Below are positions 30,801-41,400 of a stretch of DNA of 64,000 nucleotides, piece by piece. Made by a program: the position numbers and the translations under genes. Origin of the DNA: Struthio camelus (lineage: Eukaryota; Chordata; Aves; Struthioniformes; Struthionidae); contig NC_090968.1 of assembly GCF_040807025.1 (NCBI RefSeq), positions 1,054,001 through 1,118,000 of the forward strand, read 5' to 3'. Every line of letters begins with the position of its first letter. Position 1 is the first letter of the stretch. Under the pieces are notes generated by a model. The model was not told the origin of the DNA. It saw only the letters and a list, made by a program, of their open reading frames with translations, and ran no database searches.

Positions 30801-33800
30801 ACGTGCAAGACTGGCCAACGGCTACCGACACCGCGCGTTCTCCCTAACGTACTCAACGCTTTGCCCGTGGCCGAGCGTCACTGCGAGAGTGCATTCAGAT
30901 ACGTCTCGGTCTTTTTAATCTTCCTTCTACGCACGCCTACGTCCTGTCACGCAGACCGCAACTGTAGACCGAAGCAACCTTCTTACCTTGGTCCAGCAGA
31001 CATCACCGGACAGCTCGCCTCTGTGCAAAATTCCGTAATGGTCCCATACAACATGTTGATTTGGTTGAAGAAATCCACCGCTGGAAAGAAAACGCATCAA
31101 GTTTACTCAAAAGGCAAAAGCGAAGCAGAAAGGTACCGTAGCACTACTTCATTTTATTCAGCCGACAAAGCCTCTGAGGAACGCTGTCACGGGGCGGGGG
31201 TGCACCTGCACAAACAAACGTTCCCCTTCCGTACAATGCCACGCGGCCAAAGACTTAGAGACGTTTTGACAATCTAGGAATTTTACTCGCTCGCTCGGTG
31301 AGCTTTCATCTCATTTTTCGACTTAGGACTACTTACTATTTGCACAGCACGAAGCTTCTCTTCACCGTGGCAGTAAAGCAGCATGCAATTTATCAGGAAA
31401 AATCAAAAAAAGCCCCACAGAGAAAGCCTTCCCGTTTTTTCATTTCAATACAAGACAAATCAATTTCTAGCGCCCGAGTTTTCTTTTTGAAAGGCTACTT
31501 GAGAGCAGAGACCAGAAAGAAAGCTATCACCGGCCCTACAGGAGTTCGCACCATTTCTATGAGCGACATAAAGCACACCGCTCCCTATGTGCAAAAGGGG
31601 ACTCCGGGATCAATAGCAGCCTGCCTGCGTACCCCGTGCCCTCTTCTCATTTTTCATAACTTGCAAATGACTGTTTCACCTTCTAGATGCCTTTAGAAAA
31701 AGGCTGGACAACACCTTCACCCACACAGTTTTTACAAATACAAGAGATCCTCTTTAAGCTGAATCTTGGTGGCTTGACTTTATGTCTCCCATTGCTCAGA
31801 AACTGCTTTTTTCCTTTAACATCTAAAGGAATCAAGGACAGGTAGAGCAATCACTAAAAGCAAATTAATTTGCCTGTAATTGTTCAACCATCAGAATTAA
31901 CCCAGTATTTTTACTCCATGTGCAACAATAACAACATGAAAATGGAAAATAACGCCAACCTTCTAAGCTAGAGTTTAACGGAGGTGAATGCAGTTCCATT
32001 TTTCTCCCCGTGTGCTGTTTGCTGCTGTGATTTTTGCAGCCGATAGCGCTAACTACTTGCTTTATAGTTCAAAACATCAATACTGAACACTCGCACCCAA
32101 ATACTGATGTAACCATTCAGAAATCTAATTGCTTTTAGAAGCCTGACCTTTAAAAAAAACAACAGCGTGGGTTTGTCTTGGGGTTTTGGGGTTGTTTTTT
32201 GTGCTTCCTGAGCTCAGCATCTATTCAACACAGGATCAGTTTGCTGTCAGGGCATGCCCTAAAACTTACTCTTTCCTTTTATTCCAGCCTTCCTTGACAC
32301 AGTTACCTACAGTATGTCTGGGACACAGATAAGAATTTCATTTTTTAAGGATGTAAACCAGAGATGTATATATAGGTATTTTTAACTCCACCTCCACGCT
32401 GAGCTGGATTACTCTTTCTTAGGACTCACTGTTAACTGCGATCCACTCATTAAGGTCTTCTCCCTCCGGCAACATAACCGCTTGTCTAAGGTTACCGCTC
32501 CCCAAAGTTGCTTCGGCATGTTTCAAGAGTTCATACTGATGGGAGCCTTCAGGAATGTTCTTCTTGGGTTTGAAGGTTTTCGAAGATCGACTGCCACTGA
32601 CAAAAGAGAAACACGTTTCCAATTAGTCCTTCAGCAGCGTTCCCCTCTCAGAAATATTTAACTCCTGCTGCGGCTTTCCCTTCGGGTGACCGTATCTGCC
32701 CTTGCCGTCCAGCACTTTTAACAGAGGTTATATAGCAGTCCTGCCCTTTTCCCTCACCCCCGACACCAGGCCTCTCGTCATCCTCTTCGAGGAGAAGAGA
32801 GTCCACGTGCAGGCCAAAGCAGTTTTGACAGCTTCACAAAAAAGACACTAATTATGTGCTGCCAATTTAGCAAGAGAAATTTTGAATAGAGATGGTCCAC
32901 AGTTACCTACGTTAGCTTTACTTGCAATTTTGGGACCTGACCCCGACTTTCCGAACAGGACCCTACCCGCACAAACCCTACAGTGGAACCACAGCCACGT
33001 GAAAAAAGTCCTATACTTTAGAAAGTATGACTACTTATTTTGCATTTGAGTAGCATTTATAGCTCCTTTTAGCCAAGGAAAGCGTTGCTCTGAGTTTCAC
33101 ATCTCTGTGCTTTGAAGTAGAACTTTATCTACAGAAAAAACAAGCCTAGAGGTGTGTGTGTGTGGGGGGGGGGAAACACTAATGTGCCATGATTAACTGT
33201 TGTTGCCTCTGTTCTTGGGGCAGCTTCTGCAAAGGAAGGACAGCTCACCTACCATCACCTCAGCCCCTGCTACCGGAACATGGATCAACATGCAAACAAA
33301 ACATCGCTTTCCCACCCCCAAACGAAACATCACTTTCCCACTCCCGACTACCATAGGAAAGTAGCTTGTCAGGTATTCGAGTGCAAACATCGCTACAGAC
33401 CCTTCTGCTGACACGGAAATCCTTTGCCTCGTCTTAAAAGCTAGCAGTCGCTCTAGCCACATGCCGAATTCTCTTTTCTATACCCTTTTCAAATCACAGG
33501 AAACATTTGGTGCAAAGAACCAGAACGCTGATTAACAGCAGTTGCCTTAAATGATACTGGCAGACAGGTAAGGGGGAGGGGGGGCAGGACAAAAAACACC
33601 ACCTTACCCAACCACAAAACCAAAAATCTGTTGGCTGCTGCTACATCAGCTTTACTGGGGCAAATATGAGATACTTACTGCTCAAACACAGCGTAGGAAA
33701 TCGCCTGCTAAAAATAGCAACTTCGCATACTCCAGCCCCGCAATGCAAATTGCTGCTGTGGTTAGTCTTCACATACTGCATAGCATGAACATCTGCGCTC

Positions 33801-36800
33801 ATCAGACAAATCATTTAGTGACTCCAGACCCCAATTTCCCTGTCCCTAAAACAGGGATAACAGTACCTGAGCCTTCTTCCACAGAGCGCCCTAAAGAACA
33901 TCCGTGACAAAAAACAAAACAAAAAAGCACCCCCCCCCCCCCCGCAACAGTATTATCTTCATTTCTGTGTACAAACGCTAAGGCTTCCAAAAACAGGCTC
34001 TACACAGGATGAAAGGACTGAATTCTTTTTAGACCGTGCAGCACGTTGCACACCAGAGCCTGAATCCTGAAGAGGAACTAACAATTACCACTAGCAGACG
34101 TCGATTTAAGAAGATGAACACAACAAGCTATGCGTACACAAGCGGTCAACTGCACAGCTACCAGGCTTAAAAGGGAGGAATTTTGATGCCTTTAAATCAC
34201 AGCCATGAACCTTCAGGCACCCAACTGAGCAGAGCCCTCCCTGTCCCGCTCCTGGATTAACAGTCCAGACTAGCAGTCCGCTGCCTTCACCAGCATCACT
34301 TCTGGTTTCAGGAGGCAGAGGCACAAACGAAACGAACGGCAGGGCCCAAGTTTCTCCCGTTAGTCACTCAGTGGAAACACGCTTATCTGGCACACGCAGC
34401 TCAGCATCGCTGGCACCCTGCCTCAAAGTCGCACGCAACTGGACGCGCTTGGCTCACACGTGCCTCGTGCAAGCTTCTTGATGCAACGCTACCGCGGGAC
34501 TGACAGCACTTCAGCGGAGCGCAGAGTGGGTGAAGCTATCTGTTTGGTGCAGAAATAAAGGGCCTTCACACCCAACTCGCTCTAAACCAAGCTACTGCCT
34601 CCTGCTACGCTACAGTAGATGCAGACCCAGCATGTAATTGACCCTGCACAAAGGCTCCCCAGCCCCTTCTCGCGCCACAGGTCACCAACTCCTTCTCACA
34701 CGCGGCACCCAAGAGCTAGGAGCTACAAACATGCATACCTGTAACACCCTACCCTCTGTAGCTCATCAAAGACACATTTAAAACATCAAAGTCAAGCAGT
34801 CTCTCTGTTTGCACGCACTTCCTCCAAATCATTTGCCACAGCTCAACTTCAGCCCACGTATCAGAACAGGCATGTCCTGCCCCATCAACCCAGAGAGCCT
34901 CAGCCCGCCTGGCATACTCCTGCCTGTCCTACGGCATGTCTCCTAGCTTGCCGACACCACGCTCTCATATCCAGACATCGGTCCTCTGCACCAGTGGCCA
35001 GCTCCAGCCTGCTAGGCTATCACCTCCCCACCCCAAACAAACATATAAGATACACCAAAGTCTGCCAGCTTAATGCCTTTCCCAACTGCAATCAGGCTGC
35101 CCCACATCCCATCAGCACAGCCCCTCGTGCAAATACGGACACTGAGGGCACAAGCCCTTTCCGCTGCAGCAGCTCTTTTCCACACGCATACAGCAAGGCC
35201 CACCCAAATCCCACCCAGAAGGAAGCCCCACAGAGCAAGGGCCTCCCCTCCTCTTTTCTGCCTCATCCCACTCTTTCCATGCTCGGAATCACCACCTTGA
35301 ACCGCTCCTCCACACGCTGGAAAACCCTCTCCCACGTCCCATGGCCTCCACCCATCCATCCCAAGGGCTTCCCCAAGAGACAGGCCCTACTCCAGTCACC
35401 CCAGGGCTTCTCCTTCCCCTCTCGCAAGCCTTCCGCCACAGCACGTCACCCCATTTGCCCCAAAGGCCCTCCCCATGCACAAATTCCTAGAGCCTCCCAC
35501 TACTGGGAATCATCCCTGCAGACACTCAGCAATTACAACCCTGATGCAGCCCCCCCCCCCTATCTGCAGGGCCTCATCTCTCCCCTGTAAGACCAATCCC
35601 CTCAAATTCTCCCCAAGAGGGAGGGACTAGTCCTTGCAATACACCCCCTTTCCAGGGCCTCCCTCACCACAAAGGCTCCTCCCCCCATAGGCTGGCAGGG
35701 TATTCACCCTACTTGGGTGCTCCCCAGGGCTGCCTGCCTCACCCACCGCCCCAAAGTCAGCTCCCTTCCCCAGCCTATCCCAGGACTTTGGCTCTAGGAG
35801 ACACCCTCTGCCACAGCCTTCCAGCCTGAAACTGGGAGCTGGTCTTAGAAGTAGGTGCAAAAACATATACGCTGCCAGGGCCTCCTCTGGCTTCCTCCAT
35901 AGGACTGCACTCTTCCCCACCACCCCTAGAGCCTTTCCCAAAGCCTTCCTCAACCCCCTCACCTTCCATCCCCACGGTCTCCCCATAAGGCCTTCCTCAG
36001 CCCCCCTCCTTATACCCGCAAAGCCTCCACCTCGAGGTCTCCCTTCAGCGCTTTCTCCTCCATACATCCCCAAGGCCTCCCCGCCAAACACCCAAACCCT
36101 TCCTCCAGCCCCCCACTAACCCTCGAGTCTTCTGCCCAAAACATTTCTCAAGGCCCTCACATGCACCCAGAACTTCCTCCTAATGCCTTCCTTAAAAACT
36201 CTCTATACGCTGCTACGGCCTTGCCTCGAGGCCCTTGTACACACACAGGGCTGCCCCCTAAACCCTCTCTGAAGGCCCCTCCCCTGCATTGCCAGGGCCT
36301 CCCCACAAGGCCTTCCTCCAGCCCCTGTCTCATTTCTAGGGCCTCCCCCTCCCCAACACCCCACATCTCACCACAAGGCCTCTCAGAGACTCCCCCCGCA
36401 CCCCCAGGGCCTCCCCTCACTCCCCGAGGCCTCTCAGAGAACCCCCCCGCGCACCCCCACGGCCTCCCCTCACCCCCCGAGGCCTCTCAGAGACCCCCCC
36501 GCGCACCCCCAGGGCCTCCTCTCACCCCCCGAGGCCTCTCAGAGACCCCCCCCCGCACCCCCAGGGCCTCCTCTCACCCCCCGAGGCCTCTCAGAGACCC
36601 CCCCCCGCACCCCCAGGGCCTCCTCTCACCCCCCGAGGCCTCTCAGAGAACCCCCCCGCGCACCCCTACGGCCTCCCCTCACCCCCCGAGGCCTCTCAGA
36701 GAACCCCCCCGCGCACCCCCACGGCCTCCCCTCACCCCCCGAGGCCTCTCAGAGACCCCCCCGCGCACCCCCACGGCCTCCCCTCACCCCCCGAGGCCTC

Positions 36801-37237
36801 TCAGAGACCCCCCCCCGCACCCCCAGGGCCTCCTCTCACCCCCCGAGGCCTCTCAGAGAACCCCCCCGCGCACCCCCACGGCCTCCCCTCACCCCCCGAG
36901 GCCTCTCAGAGACCCCCCCGCGCACCCCCACGGCCTCCCCTCACCCCCCGAGGCCTCTCAGAGACCCCCCCCCGCACCCCCAGGGCCTCCTCTCACCCCC
37001 CGAGGCCTCTCAGAGACCCCCCCCGCGCACCCCTACGGCCTCCCCTCACCCCCCGAGGCCTCTCAGAGACCCCCCCCGCGCACCCCCAGGGCCTCCCCTC
37101 ACCCCCCGAGGCCTCTCAGAGACCCCCCCCGCGCACCCCCACGGCCTCCCCTCACCCCCCGAGGCCTCTCAGAGACCCCCCCCCGCGCACCCCCACGGCC
37201 TCCCCCGCGGCCCCGGCACTCACAAGAGGAAGCTCAT
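27832..37237 (-). CDS. MOB1A: MOB1A, MOB kinase activator of the Hippo pathway
   Basis: MOB1A is the cytoplasmic scaffold that MST1/2 kinases phosphorylate and that activates LATS1/2 and NDR kinases. Six exons, 5' to 3' on the minus strand: 37237-37224, 32596-32430, 31080-30987, 28895-28762, 28634-28471, 27909-27832. Phases close to give exactly 216 residues, the human length. The protein is nearly identical to human MOB1A, differing for example at Gly6 (FGSRSSK). Thr12 (SSKTF) and Thr35 (EATLG), the MST sites, are present, as are the zinc ligands Cys79 and Cys84 (FCTEASC) and the two His of YAHIYHQHF. Exon 1 encodes only MSFL plus two bases. MOB1B is a possible alternative on sequence alone, but the neighbours fit MOB1A. 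Confidence 0.96.
28896..30986 (-). other. MOB1A intron 3
   Basis: Unique sequence of moderate GC with a short G run at 29559-29573. I see no exon, RNA gene or repeat in it. Confidence 0.7.
31081..32429 (-). other. MOB1A intron 2
   Basis: AT-richer unique sequence. Nothing beyond ordinary intron sequence is visible. Confidence 0.7.
32597..37223 (-). other. MOB1A intron 1
   Basis: The part at 32.6-35.0 kb is ordinary unique sequence. From about 35.0 kb toward exon 1 it becomes pyrimidine-rich, with loosely repeated GGCCTCCCC and GCCTTCCTC motifs, then passes into the homogeneous 52-bp array at 36405-37212. No exon is recognised. Confidence 0.7.
36405..37212 (-). repeat. 52-bp minisatellite in MOB1A intron 1
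   Basis: About 15 copies of a 52-base unit with CCGAGGCCTCTCAGAGAC, a run of 7-9 C, GCGCACCCC and GGCCTCCCCTCAC. Copies are almost identical, and variation is mainly in C-run length and CCACGG versus CCAGGG. The array stops about 10 bases from the exon 1 splice donor (GTGAGT on the minus strand). Confidence 0.95.
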
Positions 37238-37400
37238 GGCGAGGCGCCGGGCCGGGCCGGGCCGGGCTGAGGCGAGGCGGCGCCGCCGGCTGCAGGCGCG
37301 CGGGCCCCAGCTGCTGGCGGGCCGCGCCCGGCCGCTCGTCCCTACTCTCGCGAGAGCACCGCGAGACTGAGCGGGGGTTGGGGAGGGGGGAGCGCCGCGG
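37238..37400 (-). promoter_or_regulatory. MOB1A promoter and 5' UTR
   Basis: A GC-rich, TATA-less segment that contains the palindrome TCTCGCGAGA at 37346-37355, about 110 bases upstream of the ATG. This motif is an established core-promoter element of TATA-less housekeeping genes. A second CGCGAGA half follows at 37360-37366. Confidence 0.65.
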
Positions 37401-37489
37401 CAGGGGGCGGGGCCTCGACGCCGGAGGTGGGGGGGGGTGGAGCCCTCACCATGGCAACCGCCCCGCCCGGACAGTGGCGCTTGCAGGAC

Positions 37490-38040
37490 CCTATGGGGCC
37501 AGGCCTCCCCATGGGCCTTAGAGCCCTGTACGGGCCCGGGATGCCCGTATGGGGCTAGGCCCCCCTGTGGGGCTAGGATCCCCAATATGGGGCTAGGACC
37601 CCCCCATATAGGACTAGGCCCCCTGTACGGGCTTAGGACCTCCCCTATGGGCCTAGAACCCCTGTCTGAGGCCCTCCATATAGGACTAGGCTCCCCTATG
37701 GGCTTGGCCCCCCCCATGGGACTAGGCCACTCCTATAAGCTTGGGACCCCCATATAGGACTGAGCTCCCGTACGGGCTGGGTTATGCTCCTGTGTGGGCC
37801 TGGGGCTCCCCTATAGGACTGGGACCCCCCCCCATCTAGGAGTGAAGCCCACTATGGGTCTGCAGCTCCCACAGGGTCCTGGGACCCCCGATAGGAGACT
37901 GGGCTGCCCATGCATCTGGGTCCCCCTATGGGTCTAGGACCCCCCCCAAAGGCTTGGGCAGCCCTATAGGACTGAGACCCCCCACCATGGTCTTGGGGCC
38001 CCGCCCAAAAGCCTCCCCCCCCCCCCGCCATGGGCCTGGG
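37490..38040 (+). repeat. Degenerate CCTATGGGCTAGGACCCC repeat
   Basis: About 550 bases of imperfect units of roughly 20 bases (CCCCTATGGGNCTAGGACC) lie between the MOB1A and MTHFD2 promoters. Copies are strongly diverged, unlike the homogeneous arrays nearby. Confidence 0.8.
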
Positions 38041-38142
38041 CAACCCCACAGCCTTGCGGGCCACTGAAGCGCCCCTCTGCCAGCCCGTGGCTTACGCAAC
38101 CCCCAGCCCCTATTGCAAACTCCCTCCCCGCCTCCGGCCCAG

Positions 38143-38403
38143 CCAATCAGCGCCGCCGTGCCCATCTACGGAGCACAAGCCCCGCCCGCCACCACCAATC
38201 AAACACGGCCGGCTCCTCTCGCCCGGCCCACCCCGTCCCCCCAGCACCTCTCTCCCTCGGACCCAATCGCAGCGGAAGAGCCCGGGCTCCGTCCCGCCCC
38301 CTCCCTCGCCGCCGCCAATCATCTCTCACCTTCTCCTCGCCGCTCGCCTCGCCGCGGCGATTGGCTGCCGCCGGCCGCGGGGCCGACGGCGGCGCTATAT
38401 AAA
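38143..38403 (+). promoter_or_regulatory. MTHFD2 promoter: five CCAAT boxes and a TATA box
   Basis: CCAAT occurs at 38143-38147, 38195-38199, 38263-38267 and 38315-38319, and in reverse (ATTGG) at 38360-38364. Spacing is about 50-70 bases. TATATAAA follows at 38396-38403, 84 bases before the ATG. This is the arrangement expected for strong NF-Y-dependent transcription. No perfect ATF4 composite element was found. Confidence 0.75.
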
Positions 38404-38486
38404 GCCATCCTCGGCTCGGCGGGGGTCCTCGCGCATCCCTTGTGGCGTGTCCCTTGTCGCCTGCCGTCGTCGCGCCGGGGAGAGCC

Positions 38487-41400
38487 ATGGCAACCGCGCT
38501 GGGCCCGCTCCGCGCCCTGGGCCGCGCCGCGCAGGGCTCCGGTGGCGGCGGCGGCGGCCGCCTCCACCTGCTGCCGCGGAGCCGCCGTCTGCACCTCACG
38601 GCGCCCAGGTAGGCGGCAGGGAGCGCCCCACAGGGGCGGGGGGCTTATTTAGGGATGGGAGGGGCTTATCGGCTGGGAGGCGGGGCTTACCGGCGGCGGG
38701 GGGGGGGGGGGGCGGTGGCACCGGGCCCGGTTTCCCCCCCCCCCCTTCCTCCCGCCGTCGCCACGCCGGTTGCGGTACCGGCGCGGGGGCCCGGTGTGGG
38801 TTGAGGGGTGGGGGGGGGGGGAAGGTCCAGCCCGCTGCCCCCCACCAGGGCTGCGAGAGCCCCCCCGTCCCCGGGCCGCCGGTACCGGGAATGAATGAGG
38901 CAGGGCCCCCAGCGGCCGCCCCGGGAGGTGCAGGCTGATGAAATCCCACTCCTGCCTTGCGTGTGGAGCCCGGGCTGCTCCCCTGCCCCGGGGCAGCCTC
39001 CACCCCCCCCCCCCCCCCGAGAGGAGCCCCCCAGGGCAGCGGGGCCCTCCCGACCTTACTGGCAGCACTGGGCAGTGCCGAGGCCTCGCTATCTCTGGGC
39101 CAGGAGGAGCCCCCCGTGCAGTGCTGCCCCCCTTGCGGAGGGCTCGGGGCCTCCTCAGGGCAGGAGGAGCACTGATCCCTGTTTTCAGTGGTGCCAGGGG
39201 ACTGGAGGGACCCTCTTAGTGTGTCCCCTCAGTGCCCCTGACTGCTATGACTTTGTGCAAGAAACCCAAACGAATTTACTTTCTCCTTCTCTTTAGCTAT
39301 CACCTGAGCAGTAATACACCGCGAGGCTAAAACAGCTTGCCCCAATGCCATAAAAACCCCCTTTGGGAGAGCGGCTGCTTCCACTTTGAATTTTTTTGCT
39401 GTTTCATGCTTTGAGTTCTTACTTTGTCAACCTCGGACTTCCCGACAGACCTCAAAGCTGGTGAGCCTCAGGCTGGCGCCTGATGTGTCTCCCTTTCCCC
39501 TCTTGGCCAAGGCTGGCACCCCTAGCCTCTAGGGTTATGCAGCCAGGATATTCTGGTAAATTCTTGTTTCAATTTGTCTTTGGACTGGTAAAGTAAGTGT
39601 TGGAAGTGGGGCTGAAAGCTTGATTTTTGAACTTGCCTTTTGTGCTGATAGTAGCTTGCCAGGTGCCTGTAGTAATTCCTTTTGCTTAGTGCAGGTTTAG
39701 CTCTGAAGCTAAAACAAGCTTTAAAAAGGCTCAGCAGGCTAAGCTAGTCCGAGATGGATTTTTCTCAGTGGTTACTGCTAGCTAGATCTGACTTGGATGA
39801 TTCCCTTTAGCAATGAGCTATGATTCAGTAATGGGAAAGCTACCTATATGAATAGCTCTGGGATTAAGAAGAAGCAAAAGATCCCCTACACCTCCGACAA
39901 AGCATTTTGGCAATAAGGCTTTCTCACCTGGGTTGGTACCTTCTGCGAGTTGAGTAGCTTCTGAGGCTTGTGTAGCTGTGAAGCGCTTTGCGGGGCGACT
40001 GCTTCAGAAACTGGCTGGTTCTTGTGATTCAGGAAGGTGCCGAAAGTGTCCCTCGCGTGATGCTGCGTGGAGCATCTTTGCCTGCTTCGAGTGAGGGGAC
40101 TAACTGAGGGTCCTGTCTTGGCCAGTGAAAATCATCCAGCAAGTGAGCAAGGAGCTTGTAGCGAGGCCTTGCATGAAAGCAAGGCTCAAATGCTGTAGCT
40201 GAGTCCAGAAGTGACACTTGGGAAGGTGAATCCCGTCACAGAGGAACTAGTGAATGAGCATGACTTTCAGATTGAAGTGAGAACCTGAAGAAAAAGGAAA
40301 GCAAACAGTTAGTATATAGCCAGCTGGCAGTGAGGCCTGGCAGCCGTGTCCTCAGCTGTATTTTGAGCAAGCCTTTATGTACTGCAGGGTATCCAGTTGC
40401 CTGGAATGTACTTGGCAAGAACCATATATATTCCTGTTACCAATTTAGCCTAGAAATGCTTGCAAGGAGCTGTTCCTGTGTGGTTCAAACAGCAGGCAAA
40501 TGTGTCCTCCCTACTCTGGCAGAAAGTTGGCGTCTTAAAGCCTTGCAGGGGGTAAAACCAAGTATCCTCAGTATGGCTTTACCTGTCTGAAAAGACTACT
40601 GCAACGGTGGAAGCCCCCCTTTAAAAAGGGAGGGCACAAGACTGGTGTGTGCAAGGTACGTGCTGTGCTAGGTGGGCTGAGATCCTTGTCAAGGGATTTG
40701 TGGGAGATGGGGATCTCTGGCAACAGCGCTGTGTGCAGAAGTACAGTGTGCAGCACCTCCTGTGCTGTGTCAAACAAGCTAGTTACTCAATAGACCTCTC
40801 TAGTGGAAACTCCACTTGGTGGAATGAGTTCTGCTTTACGCAAGTCCTTTGTAGTGAAGCTGTCGTGCCTTTGAAAGGGACGGATGACTGACCTTCTAAA
40901 AAAGGAAACTAGTAGTATCTGACTTGATGTGCTGGACAAGAGTCTGGACTCTTGCCCTTCCAGAGAAGAGTAGTCTGCGGGCTTTCTGAGGTTGCACAAT
41001 GAGTTGGTCCTTGCAACAGTTTTACTGTTGTCCGGTATCAAGGTTTCAGGCAGCAAAGCTGTAAACTAGAAGATTGAAATGTGCTGCTTACCTGGTGTTT
41101 TCTGCAAATCATGTCTTGCACTACAGTTGCAGCAGACCTGTGTGTGTGGCTGAAGTGAAAGGGCTGTTTCTGTAATGCCTTGTGGTGGGCACCTGTTTCC
41201 TGGGTGGTTGTTGCCCAAAGCTAGAATTTGATGCTCCTAACAGTGCTGACTGCTTCATTAACACTCTGTTTATTGCAGCAATGATGCAGTTGTAATTTCT
41301 GGAAGGAAGCTGGCCCGGCAGATCAGACAGGAAGCCCGTCATGAGGTGGAACAGTGGGTAGCGGCTGGAAACAAGAGACCTCACCTCAGTGTTGTTCTTG

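Noticed and set aside
36161-37270. 369-codon Pro-rich frame on the plus strand
   Set aside because: It is a translation of the 52-bp array and runs antisense over MOB1A exon 1.
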